64,000 nucleotides of DNA from Shewanella litorisediminis (GTDB lineage Bacteria; Pseudomonadota; Gammaproteobacteria; Enterobacterales; Shewanellaceae). The position numbers and the translations under genes are program-made. Positions 1-9,049 of this stretch are shown here, one piece after another; position 1 is the stretch's first letter; each line of letters starts with the position of its first letter. Location of the stretch: contig NZ_CP069213.1 in assembly GCF_016834455.1 (NCBI RefSeq), positions 3,008,501 to 3,072,500 of the forward strand, written 5' to 3'. The notes below the pieces were generated by a model, which did not search any database, had not been told where the DNA came from, and worked only from the letters and a program-made list of their open reading frames with translations.

Positions 1-677
1 GAGAAACCATCAGCCACAACCCAGCTGGTGTCACCGGACATGTTCAGCGGATAGGCAAAGAACAGGAAGGCACGACCGGCCAGCGCAGGGTTTAAGAAGT
101 TACGTCCGGTACCACCGAACACTTCCTTGGCAACCACCACACCGAAGGTGATACCCAGCGCAACCATCCACAGCGGGATAGTGGCAGGCAGGGTCAGGGC
201 GAACAGAATCGAAGTTACGAAGAAACCTTCGTTCACTTCGTGGCCGCGCACCATGGCGAACAATACTTCCCAGATACCGCCGACGGCGAAGGTCACGGCA
301 TAAATAGGCAGGAAGAAACAGGCGCCGTACCACATCAGGGTGGCCCAACCGGAATCGGCAGTCAGCTCAGTGCCGAGGATACCGAACAGGCTAACCTGCC
401 ATACATCAGGGGTACCGAAGCCAGCAGCCAGCGCCAGCTGAGCCTGCAGACCTACGTTGTACATACCAACAAACATCGCCGGGAAGGCACAGGCCCACAC
501 GGTGATCATCATACGCTTGAGGTCGAGGTTATCGCGAACGTGGGTCTTGCCCTTGTTCACCAGACCTGGCGTATAGAAAATAGTGGCGGCCGCTTCATAC
601 AGGGCATACCACTTCTCGTATTTACCGCCTTTTTCAAATTGCGGTTCAATACGCTCAAGAAAATCTTTCAAGCTCAT
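1..677 (-). CDS. nqrB: Na+-translocating NADH:quinone reductase subunit B (partial, C-terminus outside window)
   Basis: NqrB is an integral membrane subunit of the sodium-pumping NADH:ubiquinone oxidoreductase and carries one of the covalently bound FMN groups. The reading frame opens with [20 protein letters not shown] and runs open for about 225 codons to the window edge. It contains several hydrophobic segments and the stretch [20 protein letters not shown] near its end. The family's flavin-binding threonine should lie just past the edge (the visible part stops at DGFS), so it cannot be checked here. The ATG overlaps the nqrA stop (TGATG), showing translational coupling in an nqrAB... operon read leftward. 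Identification is secure; completeness is unknown. Confidence 0.95.
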   Translation of the reverse strand, partial: MSLKDFLERIEPQFEKGGKYEKWYALYEAAATIFYTPGLVNKGKTHVRDNLDLKRMMITVWACAFPAMFVGMYNVGLQAQLALAAGFGTPDVWQVSLFGILGTELTADSGWATLMWYGACFFLPIYAVTFAVGGIWEVLFAMVRGHEVNEGFFVTSILFALTLPATIPLWMVALGITFGVVVAKEVFGGTGRNFLNPALAGRAFLFFAYPLNMSGDTSWVVADGF

Positions 678-2011
678 CAGCCTTCCCTCTCAACCGTATC
701 CAGGCAACCGCGCAGATAGGAACCGTAGTCATACTTGCCTGGGCATACAAAGGTACACAGTGCCAAATCTTCTTCATCCAGCTCCAGTGCACCCAGGGCA
801 ACAGCGCCGTCCACATCACCGGATACCAGGTCACGCAGCAGCATGGTTGGCAGAATATCCAGAGGCATGACACGCTCGTAGCTACCGATTGGCACCATGG
901 CGCGGTCTGAACCGCCAGTACTGGTGGTCATATTGAACAGACGACTTGGGGACAGGTGACCCAGGAAGGCACGGGTGATGGAGAATTTGTTCGAGCCTGG
1001 CAAAATCCAGCCAATGAACTCTTTCTCTGTATCTTCTTCCAACAGGCTAACCTGCAGGTGGTAACGACCCAGATAGGCGTGAGGACCAGTGGCAGTGCGG
1101 CCATTCAGCACAGAACCAGACACCTTGCGCACCTTGCCTTCACCCACTTCACCGGCTGTCAGGGTCTCAATGCTGGCACCCAGCAGAGTACGCACCAGAC
1201 GAGGCTTAACGGCTTTCGGACCGGCAACAGAGATAACGCGGTTGTTGTTCAGTTCACCTGTGGTAAACAGCTGGCCAATGGCAATCACATCCTGATAGCC
1301 AACATGCCACACGGTACGCTTTGCAGAAGCAGGCAGAATAAAGTGGATATGGGTACCTGGCAGACCAGCAGGGTGCACACCACCAAACTCATGCACTTCG
1401 GCATTTGCGGCAGGGATATCGGCACCAGAGGCCTTACACAGATAAACCTTGCCCTCAGTCAGCTTTGCCAGCACCTTGAGGCCATTGGCAAAGTCTTCTT
1501 TATGCTCGGCGATCACCAGAGCGGGATCGGCTGCATGAGGGTTGGTATCAATAGCAGTAACAAAGATACCGGCAGGAGACGCGTCCACTGCAGGCACCTT
1601 GCTGAAAGGACGGGTACGCAGGGCGGTCCACATACCTGATTCGATCAGGTTGTTTCTTACTTGCTCGGCACTCAAGCTGTCCAGCTGGGCGGCATCGAAT
1701 TTGTCAAATGCAACGGCGTCGTTGCCTTCGATTTCGATCACCACAGACTGAAGCACACGCTTGGCACCCCGGTTAATTTCAGTAACAGTACCACTGGCCA
1801 AAGCCGTATATTTTACGCCAGGATTCTTTTTGTCTTCAAAAATCACCTGACCCTTGGCTACCTTGTCGCCTACCTTGATTCTCATGGTAGGACGCATGCC
1901 AATATACTCTTCACCCAATGTAGCTACGTGTTTAATGGCTGGGCCATCATGGATAACTTGCTCTGGACCACCCGCAATGGGCAAATCCAATCCTTTCTTA
2001 ATTGTAATCAT
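677..2011 (-). CDS. nqrA: Na+-translocating NADH:quinone reductase subunit A
   Basis: NqrA is the quinone-site-associated, largely soluble subunit of the Na+-NQR complex on the cytoplasmic side of the inner membrane. The protein starts [20 protein letters not shown], typical for the family, and is 444 residues long. The open frame extends 24 codons upstream (to 2083), but that extension is arginine- and valine-rich and unlike NqrA, so I place the start at the ATG at 2011. No strong Shine-Dalgarno is visible, and a GTG two codons upstream is possible. It is the first gene of the leftward nqr operon and overlaps nqrB. The pump couples NADH oxidation to Na+ export, which fits a marine or estuarine bacterium. 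Confidence 0.96.
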   Translation of the reverse strand: MITIKKGLDLPIAGGPEQVIHDGPAIKHVATLGEEYIGMRPTMRIKVGDKVAKGQVIFEDKKNPGVKYTALASGTVTEINRGAKRVLQSVVIEIEGNDAVAFDKFDAAQLDSLSAEQVRNNLIESGMWTALRTRPFSKVPAVDASPAGIFVTAIDTNPHAADPALVIAEHKEDFANGLKVLAKLTEGKVYLCKASGADIPAANAEVHEFGGVHPAGLPGTHIHFILPASAKRTVWHVGYQDVIAIGQLFTTGELNNNRVISVAGPKAVKPRLVRTLLGASIETLTAGEVGEGKVRKVSGSVLNGRTATGPHAYLGRYHLQVSLLEEDTEKEFIGWILPGSNKFSITRAFLGHLSPSRLFNMTTSTGGSDRAMVPIGSYERVMPLDILPTMLLRDLVSGDVDGAVALGALELDEEDLALCTFVCPGKYDYGSYLRGCLDTVEREG

Positions 2012-2396
2012 ATCCACATGCACTACGTTTGAAGGAAAGACAAAGCGCCGCGTTCCTGCGGGGCACCCGGTTTTAAACAACACCGTTAGCGTTGAGCTGG
2101 CGCAGATTAATCACAGAAATGCGATCGCAATCACGCTGGTCGCGCGCATTTTACCCCAAACGCCCTGCCATCGCCACGAAAATTATAAGTGATTTCAAAC
2201 TTCCCGAGCGCCTGTTTGCGGTGAATTTGAAGGTTTTCCTGCCAGCTTTTGTGTCGCCGTGACAGATTTAAAAAAATGTCGCAACAAAAAACTTATTTCA
2301 TTGATAAACAAAAACTTTAAACCATAAAAACGAAATGAAACCGCTTAGTATCCTAAGAGGGGCATAAACAAATTGAGGGACAATAAGGTCGGTGAT
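2012..2396. promoter_or_regulatory. Intergenic region upstream of nqrA (likely holds the nqr promoter)
   Basis: This 385-base gap lies between the nqrA start and the end of the outer-membrane barrel gene, both on the minus strand. No plausible gene is visible. The part from about 2265 to 2345 is markedly A+T-rich compared with its flanks and is the likeliest place for the nqr promoter, but I cannot pick out a convincing -35/-10 pair. No clear intrinsic terminator for the upstream barrel gene is visible. A 5-bp inverted repeat (CTTAG...CTAAG) near 2344 is probably chance. Confidence 0.4.
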
Positions 2397-4199
2397 TCAA
2401 CCGTGCCAGCGATACCCCAGACTGACTAAAACCTCACCCGACATTGGACCAAAGTCGGTAGGCATTGACACAGGCTCGGCAGACACATTATCACCTCTGA
2501 GATACACCTGATGGGCGCCCCGTTGCCAGTTGATACTGACATCAATTCGGCGCTGGTTCTCATCGGCAAATTCACTGTCACGGCCGGTCACCGAGAGTGA
2601 CCACTCACCTGCCTCCATCCCCATGGCAAGTGTGACCTGCCGCTCCGGTTGCCAGGGCACCCTGTCACCTTCCTGCCAGCAAAAGTCAACCTGTTCGAGA
2701 CAAGCGCCCGAGGCAAAGCGAGTACGATTCTCTTCCAGTTGGATAGACAGGGGCATCTTCACCATGCCAAGTTGCCCTGACCACTGAAGCCCAAGACTCA
2801 GCCCCTCGGCATCCACCTCGCCGGCATTGAACTGAGATACACCGCGAACCGTCTCGCAGTCAGAATATTCCGTACAATCAAAATGTAAGTTATCAAAGGT
2901 CTGATACCAAAGCTCCCCGTGCAACTGCAAGTCGCCCAGGGGCCAACGGGCCGTTAATCGCAGGTGATCAGCGCTTTGGGATAAGGCCTCGAGATTACCG
3001 GGTGATGGCGGGGCAAATCGATGCTCTCCCCTCAAGGCAATGCGCTCGTCGGCAAACCACAGGCCGACACCGTAGTGCCAGCCCTCAGCCCTGAAGTCAG
3101 TGCCCGCTTCGCCGCTGTCACGGGCCAAATCGGCGCGGCGCCACAGAGCATCCATATCAATGTCTAACCAATCAAAGCCAAAACGAGCCCGGACACCGAG
3201 GTCAAGCACGCTGGCACTGTCGCTGATGATCTCATCTGCAAGCAAATAATCGGCTCCATCCCTTTGATAAGCAAGGCGGTAGCCGATGGCGTGGGAGCCA
3301 AATCTGTCAAGGCTTTCACTGACAATCCCATAGGTATGAAACTGGCTGTCACCAAGTTTGCCGCTGAAGTCCCCCGGATACTTATCCTGAGAAGCAGGCA
3401 TCGCCGTCATATCCGCCAGGAAGGTGCGAAACCCGGTTTCCTGATAAAACAGCCGGGTGTCGGTACGGCGACTATCGCCGGTTTGTGCGCTGTGACTGAG
3501 CTGCAGCCGCTGCCTGTCACTTTTCTGCACAAACTCACTGCCGGGCATCGCCGATGTGTTGTCCTTATATAACCATGAGAGCTCGGTGCGCTGCTTTTTT
3601 CTGGCCCCCGGCAAGCTCGAGGCCCCAAGTCCAACGAAGACTTCGGTATCTTTGGTGGGTACCAGCCAGTCGCTGCCCTCTTCACGTCGCAGGTGACTGC
3701 CGGCAAAGCTCATATCCAGAGCATCGTTACGGGAGGCAAACCCAGCGATGAGGCCACCGGATTTATCATCCCGCGCCTCAAGCCCAATGGAATTAGCATT
3801 AGTGCCTATGGCGGGAACCAGGTAATTGCCAGCGCCTTGAGTGCCACAAGCAAGCTCGGCCCCGCTGATTGACGCACAATTTTCCATTGCCTCAACACCG
3901 AAACGACCTGCATCGAGCCAAACACCGGGGGCAATATAGGGCGCGGCAGCGAGGGATATGCCCATAAAGTTGGGGACGGTGGCGTGGCTGTCGCCATGAA
4001 GAAAGCGACTTTCGCCAAACACATGCCCCCGCCCGACCATCAGGCCGGAAGGGTAAAGTGGCAGTGCTGACGGGGTATTCAACCCGAGTCGCTCTAAAAA
4101 GAAAGGAGTGGTATCGGGCGCTGTAACTTCACTCGCCCAACCTGAAGTACTTGCAACGCCCATCAATAGGCAGCCAGCAAGCGCAGGGGTTTGTTTCAT
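2397..4199 (-). CDS. Predicted outer-membrane beta-barrel protein of unknown function
   Basis: A 600-residue protein that I do not recognise at family level. It has a Sec signal peptide (MKQTPALAGCLLMGVASTSG, cleavage probably after WAS near residue 23). A cysteine at residue 10 follows LAG, but the hydrophobic stretch before it is too short for a lipobox. The mature part has many alternating polar/aromatic strands (for example LQLHGELWYQTF, WSLSVTGRDSEF) and ends VLVSLGYRWHG, as expected of a barrel. No TonB box or plug domain is evident, so it is probably not a TonB-dependent receptor. It lies between luxS and nqrA, apparently as its own unit. Function, ligand and barrel size are unknown; the outer-membrane location is inference. 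Confidence 0.6.
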   Translation of the reverse strand: MKQTPALAGCLLMGVASTSGWASEVTAPDTTPFFLERLGLNTPSALPLYPSGLMVGRGHVFGESRFLHGDSHATVPNFMGISLAAAPYIAPGVWLDAGRFGVEAMENCASISGAELACGTQGAGNYLVPAIGTNANSIGLEARDDKSGGLIAGFASRNDALDMSFAGSHLRREEGSDWLVPTKDTEVFVGLGASSLPGARKKQRTELSWLYKDNTSAMPGSEFVQKSDRQRLQLSHSAQTGDSRRTDTRLFYQETGFRTFLADMTAMPASQDKYPGDFSGKLGDSQFHTYGIVSESLDRFGSHAIGYRLAYQRDGADYLLADEIISDSASVLDLGVRARFGFDWLDIDMDALWRRADLARDSGEAGTDFRAEGWHYGVGLWFADERIALRGEHRFAPPSPGNLEALSQSADHLRLTARWPLGDLQLHGELWYQTFDNLHFDCTEYSDCETVRGVSQFNAGEVDAEGLSLGLQWSGQLGMVKMPLSIQLEENRTRFASGACLEQVDFCWQEGDRVPWQPERQVTLAMGMEAGEWSLSVTGRDSEFADENQRRIDVSINWQRGAHQVYLRGDNVSAEPVSMPTDFGPMSGEVLVSLGYRWHG

Positions 4200-4270
4200 C
4201 CATTCATCCCGGAATTGCCACCTTGGGTGGCTTATTGTAATTTTTTTGTGACATGGATGATTTTAGACGA

Positions 4271-4297
4271 AAAAAAAGCGGCTGGCGCCGCTTTTTT
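4271..4297 (-). terminator. Intrinsic terminator of luxS
   Basis: GCGGC-TGGC-GCCGC stem with an A-run on one side and a T-run on the other. Read on the minus strand it lies 19 bases after the luxS stop and ends in T-rich sequence. It also separates luxS from the barrel gene that follows. Confidence 0.85.
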
Positions 4298-4315
4298 GAC
4301 GTTCTGTCAGAGAAA

Positions 4316-4825
4316 TCAGAGTTTGTGCAAAATTTCGTCAGACAATGTGAGTTCGTCGTTGCGGTTCACACTGATCCCGGCACCAATCACTGCTTTGGCA
4401 ATGTCCTGCGCCTGTGACAATGAGTGCATCTCAAAGGTCCCGCACTGGTATTCATTCAGCTCAGGAATCGCCTTTTGATCGGCCACATTCAACACGTCTT
4501 CCATGGCCGCAAGCCAGGCATCTGCAACGCGTTTTTCAGCCGGTTCGCCAATCAGGCTCATGTAAAAACCGGTGCGACAGCCCATGGGAGAGATATCAAT
4601 AATTTCGACGTCGTCACCATTGAGATGATCACGCATAAAACCGGCAAACAGGTGTTCCAGAGTATGGATACCACGCTCGCTGAGAATATCTTTGTTGGGG
4701 GCACAAAAACGCAGGTCAAACACTGTGATGGTGTCACCTTTTGGGGTGCTCATGGTCTTGGCCACGCGCACGGCCGGGGCGTTCATGCGGGTATGATCAA
4801 CGGTAAAACTGTCCAATAATGGCAT
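4316..4825 (-). CDS. luxS: S-ribosylhomocysteine lyase (autoinducer-2 synthase)
   Basis: LuxS cleaves S-ribosylhomocysteine to homocysteine and 4,5-dihydroxy-2,3-pentanedione, the AI-2 precursor, in the activated methyl cycle. Within 169 residues the metal site HTLEH (His54, Glu57, His58), the catalytic-type Cys83 in GCRTGF and the third metal ligand Cys128 (YQCGTF) are all present, so the enzyme should be active. I start at [11 protein letters not shown] (4825), as in other LuxS proteins; a 16-codon upstream extension is not conserved in type. It is monocistronic, with the TRAP transporter ending just upstream and its own terminator downstream. No other AI-2 genes are nearby. Confidence 0.97.
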   Translation of the reverse strand: MPLLDSFTVDHTRMNAPAVRVAKTMSTPKGDTITVFDLRFCAPNKDILSERGIHTLEHLFAGFMRDHLNGDDVEIIDISPMGCRTGFYMSLIGEPAEKRVADAWLAAMEDVLNVADQKAIPELNEYQCGTFEMHSLSQAQDIAKAVIGAGISVNRNDELTLSDEILHKL

Positions 4826-4912
4826 GGTGCTCTCCAGCCCCTTCTGTTTCGGGGCACAAATTGGGTGGTGCAAAGTGACGCAAGCATAGCATCAAAGCCG
4901 GGCCACCAAAAC

Positions 4913-6004
4913 TCATTCGCGTAATCGGCGGTACGCGTCCTCAGAAATCAGATGGTACTTTCTCACCCCTGCTTCGTATTTACGGTAGGCATCATTCACT
5001 TTTTTCATCAAGGGATCCTGGCTCGATTGCTCGGTAATCACCTCGGCTGACACCTTTCTGAGCTGAGTCATGACTTCTTCGGGAAACTGCTTTAGCACAA
5101 CACCATGCTCATTCACCAGAGAATCCAGCGCACCTACGTTACGTGCCGTGTATTCATCCAGCATATCCTGATTGGTCGCCTTGGCTGCTATCTTCACTAT
5201 CGCCTGCAGATCCCTGGGAAGCTTTTCAAAGGCTTCTTTGTTAATCATAAACTCAAGGGTGGTACCCGGCTCATGCCAGCCCGGATAATAGTAGTACCTG
5301 GCCACCTTGTGCAGACCAAAGGCCAAATCGTTGTAAGGTCCTACCCATTCGGTGGCGTCGATGGCACCGGTTTGCATAGCGGTATAGAGCTCTCGCCCCG
5401 GCAGGGTTACGGGCACCCCTTCCAGGCGCTTGAGCACTTCACCCCCGAGGCCCGGCAAACGCATCTTAAGCCCTTTGAGGTCTTCAATACTGTTGATTTC
5501 CTTGTTAAACCACCCGCCCATCTGCACGCCGCTGTTACCGCCCGGCATAGGGAGAATACCGAAAGGGGCATACACTTCTTCCCAAAGCTCCTGACCACCC
5601 CCATAGGTGAGCCAGCCATTCATTTCCTGGGCATTGAGCCCGAAGGGAATGGAAGTGAAAAACTGCGCCGCAGGCGCCTTGCCTTTCCAATAATAGGAGG
5701 CGCTGTGGGCCATCTGCACCGAGCCCTGGCTGACCGCATCAAACACTTCCAGTGCCGGCATCAACTCCCCTGCCCCATACACCTTGATTTTGAGACGCCC
5801 TGCGGACATTTCATCCACCATCACGGCAAAGTGCTCCGGCGCTGTACCAAGCCCGGGAAAGTTCTTGGGCCAGGAGGTTGCCAGCTTCCACTCTATGGTC
5901 TTGGCGGTGGATGGCTGCGCCGCTTCAACAGCCTGTTTATCGCCATTGCAGCCGGGCAGCATACTCGCTGCCATCAAGAGGCAAAGTCCTATTTTTATTT
6001 GCAT
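4913..6004 (-). CDS. TRAP transporter substrate-binding lipoprotein (DctP family)
   Basis: A 363-residue extracytoplasmic receptor of a tripartite ATP-independent periplasmic transporter. It resembles the TakP/alpha-keto-acid type: after the signal come IEWKLATSWPKNFPGLGTAPE, a YGAGELMPALEVFDAVSQGS segment, and the conserved ligand-loop arginine region LKMRLPGLGG followed by GAIDATEWVGP. The N-terminus ends in LPGC at residue 19, a lipobox with Asn at +2, which predicts a membrane-anchored lipoprotein rather than the usual free periplasmic protein. A GGAG lies 8 bases before the start. It is third in the dctQ-dctM-dctP operon, 33 bases after dctM. The substrate cannot be told; 2-oxo acids or other carboxylates are plausible. 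Confidence 0.88.
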   Translation of the reverse strand: MQIKIGLCLLMAASMLPGCNGDKQAVEAAQPSTAKTIEWKLATSWPKNFPGLGTAPEHFAVMVDEMSAGRLKIKVYGAGELMPALEVFDAVSQGSVQMAHSASYYWKGKAPAAQFFTSIPFGLNAQEMNGWLTYGGGQELWEEVYAPFGILPMPGGNSGVQMGGWFNKEINSIEDLKGLKMRLPGLGGEVLKRLEGVPVTLPGRELYTAMQTGAIDATEWVGPYNDLAFGLHKVARYYYYPGWHEPGTTLEFMINKEAFEKLPRDLQAIVKIAAKATNQDMLDEYTARNVGALDSLVNEHGVVLKQFPEEVMTQLRKVSAEVITEQSSQDPLMKKVNDAYRKYEAGVRKYHLISEDAYRRLRE

Positions 6005-6037
6005 TTCCTTAACTCCATTATTCAGGCCGGAACATGA

Positions 6038-7399
6038 TTAGCCATACAAAACCGACGGCAGCCAGGTGGCAAGTGCCGGCCAAATGCCAAGCAATATCAA
6101 CATCAGTAATTGCAGGATGACAAACGGGATCACCCCACGATAAATCTGTCCGCTCGAGACAGTGTCGCCACTGACACCCCTTAAATAGAAGAGGGCAAAA
6201 CCAAAGGGCGGTGTCAAAAACGAGGTTTGCAGATTGAGGGCTATCATAATCCCAAGCCACACAGGGTCGAGCCCCATGGCAAGCAAGATTGGCGCAACCA
6301 GAGGCACCACCACAAAGGTGATCTCGATAAAATCCAGGATAAAACCGAGCACAAAGATAACCGTCATCACCAGCAACATGGCACCCACCACACCACCGGG
6401 CATGTTGGCAAACAGATGATGAATAAGCTCTTCCCCGCCAAGTCCCCTGAAAACCAGCGAAAACACAGAGGCACCAATCAGGATCAAAAACACCATGGAG
6501 GTGATTTTAACCGTGCTTTGCATCACTTCCTTCAGAGCCAAGACGCTCAGCTGCCGCTTGAGGAGCGCAATCACCAGCGCACCTGCCGCCCCCACTGACG
6601 CCGCCTCTGTTGGGGTCGCGATACCGGCAAGAATGGAACCCAGTACCAGAAAAATAAGCAGTAGCGGCGGCAGCAAAGCTGAAATCACCTTGGCCAGTGA
6701 CGCAGGCTCCACCTCCTGCTCGGTGACACTGCCAAAATCTGCCGGTGAGCGCCATAAGCGAAACAGGGTGTAGAGCATATACAGGCTCACCAGCAGCAAA
6801 CCGGGAATGAGGGCACCGGCAAAGAGATCCCCCACAGACACAGACTTGGGATTAAAAATGCCCATCTTTAACTGCGCCTGCTGGTAAGCGTTTGACAACA
6901 CATCCCCCAGCAGCACCAGCGCGATGGACGGAGGAATAATTTGCCCCAGAGTGCCGGTGGCGCAGATGGCTCCGGCGCTGAACGCCGGACTGTAACCGCG
7001 TTTAAGCAGGGTTGGCAGCGACATCAACCCCATGGTAACCACGGTGGCGCCGACAATGCCGGTACTCGCCGCGAGCAAGACCCCAACAAAAAACACACTG
7101 AAAATCAGGCCGCCACGAAAGCGCCCCAAGAGTTCCCCCATGGTGGTGAGTAACTGCTCGGCAATCCGCGACTTTTCGAGCACGACGCCCATAAACACAA
7201 ACAGCGGCACCGCCATCAGAATTTGATTATTCATAATGCCGAAAATGCGATTGGGCAGCAGGCCAAACAGCCCCATATCGAAGGCGCCGAAAAAGCTGGC
7301 GACCAAGGCAAACAAGAAAGACACGCCACCGAGTGTCAGTGCCACCGGGTAGCCCAACATCAAGACCAGACAAATGATCAGAAACAGCAGCAGCGCCAT
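6038..7399 (-). CDS. dctM: TRAP transporter large permease (DctM family)
   Basis: The large, roughly 12-helix membrane subunit that forms the ion-coupled transport channel. From the ATG at 7399 it is 453 residues starting MALLLFLIICLVLMLGYPVA, and includes the family segments GCMNNQ-like GIMNNQILMAVPLFVFMG, AICATGTLGQIIPPSIALVL and FLTPPFGFALFYLRG. The open frame extends 26 codons further upstream, but that overlaps dctQ and does not look like a DctM start. The chosen ATG overlaps the dctQ stop (TGATG), a usual arrangement in these operons. It works with the adjoining DctQ and the downstream binding lipoprotein. Confidence 0.95.
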   Translation of the reverse strand: MALLLFLIICLVLMLGYPVALTLGGVSFLFALVASFFGAFDMGLFGLLPNRIFGIMNNQILMAVPLFVFMGVVLEKSRIAEQLLTTMGELLGRFRGGLIFSVFFVGVLLAASTGIVGATVVTMGLMSLPTLLKRGYSPAFSAGAICATGTLGQIIPPSIALVLLGDVLSNAYQQAQLKMGIFNPKSVSVGDLFAGALIPGLLLVSLYMLYTLFRLWRSPADFGSVTEQEVEPASLAKVISALLPPLLLIFLVLGSILAGIATPTEAASVGAAGALVIALLKRQLSVLALKEVMQSTVKITSMVFLILIGASVFSLVFRGLGGEELIHHLFANMPGGVVGAMLLVMTVIFVLGFILDFIEITFVVVPLVAPILLAMGLDPVWLGIMIALNLQTSFLTPPFGFALFYLRGVSGDTVSSGQIYRGVIPFVILQLLMLILLGIWPALATWLPSVLYG

Positions 7400-7905
7400 C
7401 AGCAAGCCTCCCTGCCAAAGAGCGCCTTGCCATGACGGTAAAGGTCGCACAGCCCCTGCAATATCAAGCTGGCGCACAGCCCCAGCAGCAGGGACTTTTG
7501 CAGGTATACCCAGGGCAGGCCACCGGCCTCGGCCGAGCTTTCACCGATCCGCCAGGCATTGATCACATAGTCAAAGCAGTAGATACCGATAGCGAGAGAT
7601 AAGGGGAATAAAAACAATAGAGTACCGACAAAATCAATCCAATGGCGGGTGCGCTCGCTGCACTGACGATAAAACACGTCAACCCGCACATGGGCATCCC
7701 GTTTGAGGGTAAAACCCGCGGCCAGAGTAAACACGGCACCATGGAGATAAAGCGCGGTTTCCTGTAGCGCAGTGGCACCGGTTGCAAAGGCATAACGGAG
7801 CACCACCACCGCAAGGGTCATCAGCACCATGCCAAGGGTAAACCAACCCACCAGCCTGCCGACGGCCTCGGTTATCCCATCCAAAAATCCAATCAGTTTT
7901 CCCAT
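7399..7905 (-). CDS. dctQ: TRAP transporter small permease (DctQ family)
   Basis: A 168-residue, four-helix membrane protein that supports the large permease and receptor docking. Hydrophobic segments are visible at about residues 18-40, 48-65, 88-110 and 130-152; the segment KRDAHVRVDVFYRQCSERTRHW between the second and third helices matches the family's conserved RVDVFY-type motif. It is the first gene of the dctQ-dctM-receptor operon. No strong ribosome-binding site precedes the ATG. Confidence 0.92.
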   Translation of the reverse strand: MGKLIGFLDGITEAVGRLVGWFTLGMVLMTLAVVVLRYAFATGATALQETALYLHGAVFTLAAGFTLKRDAHVRVDVFYRQCSERTRHWIDFVGTLLFLFPLSLAIGIYCFDYVINAWRIGESSAEAGGLPWVYLQKSLLLGLCASLILQGLCDLYRHGKALFGREAC

Positions 7906-8003
7906 AATTACGCTGTAGTTATATCGTTATTGTTATCAGTGCAACCTATTGATAACAGAAATCCTACAACGAGGAAACCGGCAACGCCCATGGCAGGGAG
8001 TGA

Positions 8004-8033
8004 AAAATAAAACACCCGCCAAAGGCGGGTGTT
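8004..8033 (-). terminator. Intrinsic terminator downstream of bolA
   Basis: Ten-base perfect arms (AACACCCGCC / GGCGGGTGTT) around an AAA loop. On the minus strand they are followed by a T-rich run, ending bolA transcription before the TRAP operon. Confidence 0.85.
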
Positions 8034-8055
8034 GTAACAGCGAACACCAAAGACG

Positions 8056-8355
8056 TCAGCCCCGACATTTGGGCGACGCTGGTACAGCATCCATGTCCTG
8101 CCACTCTGTGGGCGTATAAGTGAACATCGACAGGGCGTGAACCCCGTTGGCAAGCTCTTCGGAAAGTGCCGCATTCACGGCACGGTGACGGCCAATCAGA
8201 CGCTGTCCCTCGAAGCTATCACTGGCGATGACCACCTTGAAATGGGTTTCTGAACCCTTGGGCACATTGTGCATATAGCTTTCGTTTATCACTTCAAGAT
8301 GCGTGGGCGCAAAGGCATCATTCAGCTTTGCAGAAATAATATCGGCAACAGACAT
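8056..8355 (-). CDS. bolA: BolA family protein
   Basis: A 99-residue member of the BolA family, small proteins that pair with monothiol glutaredoxins in iron-sulfur cluster handling and, in E. coli, affect cell shape and biofilm genes. Visible family features are HLEVINESYMHNVPKGSETHF (the typical V-x-N-E-S-x-x-H segment), FKVVIASDSFEGQRLIGRHRAVNAAL and the C-terminal helix VHALSMFTYTPTEW. Length is near normal, with a short extra tail. It has its own terminator. The yajG-ampG neighbours of bolA in E. coli are here about 8 kb away. Confidence 0.93.
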   Translation of the reverse strand: MSVADIISAKLNDAFAPTHLEVINESYMHNVPKGSETHFKVVIASDSFEGQRLIGRHRAVNAALSEELANGVHALSMFTYTPTEWQDMDAVPASPKCRG

Positions 8356-8410
8356 AGCAGTGTTCCGGTAATGGCAATTGGCGGCAGATTAGCGCCGCCC
8401 GGGTTAAAGA

Positions 8411-8938
8411 TCAAACCCTGTGTGCCGCCAAGGCCGATTCCCGATAATGGACCCTGGCGTTAGGCTCCACCGCTTCCAGCGCCGAGGTCAGTGTCGCAAT
8501 GTCCATCTCAGGCGGTAGGGCAACAGATAAGCTGGCGTTAAACAGAGTGCGCCCAAGGCTCGTGACCTGCACCCGATGGCTTTCCATACGCGACACACAG
8601 ACGCCAAGATTGGCCAGAACGTCATTCACATCCCGGGTCAATCCGGGTCTGTCGTTACAGTCAAGTTCCAACTCAATCTGCTGCACGGGCCCTTCCACCG
8701 CGGCAACCGGCGCATACACAAACCCAAGGGTGGGAAATTCACGGGCCAGACAATCCCTCAGGGCGGCCTCTTTATCGTCTTCGATGCTGACTTTCATCAT
8801 GGCCGCAAATTGGCCGTCCAGCATAATGAGTTTGCTTGAAAGCCACTCAGCGCCCTGCTCGCGGCTGACCGCTGCCAGGGATTTGAGCACGTCCGGACCG
8901 AGTGGCCCCACGACGGTGGCAATAAACTGAATTTTCAT
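8411..8938 (-). CDS. gcvR: GcvR-like ACT-domain regulatory protein
   Basis: A 175-residue protein with two ACT-like domains (about residues 1-80 and 88-165), the layout of GcvR, the accessory repressor that binds GcvA and responds to glycine in control of the glycine cleavage operon. The second domain shows IELELDCNDRPGLTRDVNDV, the ligand-binding turn of ACT domains. The start at 8938 (MKIQFIATVVGPLG) is preceded by AAGGAGG at good spacing, so a 7-codon upstream extension is rejected. gcvA is not in the window, so the exact target is inferred. It lies upstream of bolA, 55 bases apart. Confidence 0.8.
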   Translation of the reverse strand: MKIQFIATVVGPLGPDVLKSLAAVSREQGAEWLSSKLIMLDGQFAAMMKVSIEDDKEAALRDCLAREFPTLGFVYAPVAAVEGPVQQIELELDCNDRPGLTRDVNDVLANLGVCVSRMESHRVQVTSLGRTLFNASLSVALPPEMDIATLTSALEAVEPNARVHYRESALAAHRV

Positions 8939-9049
8939 GGACACGCCTCCTTGAAACACCTCAGGGTGATGTACTCACTCTACTTGGGGCAGGTGTCCGG
9001 GTCTGTGGTTGAGTGCACAGTTCAGGTTGTCAGGTTGAGCCCGCGGCAA

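Noticed and set aside
2240..2262. Possible CRP site (TGTGTCGCCGTGACAG) upstream of nqrA
   Set aside because: Half-sites and spacing do not fit the TGTGA-N6-TCACA pattern well enough.
5105..6037. 310-codon open frame on the plus strand
   Set aside because: Antisense to the TRAP receptor gene, with no start site or family similarity.
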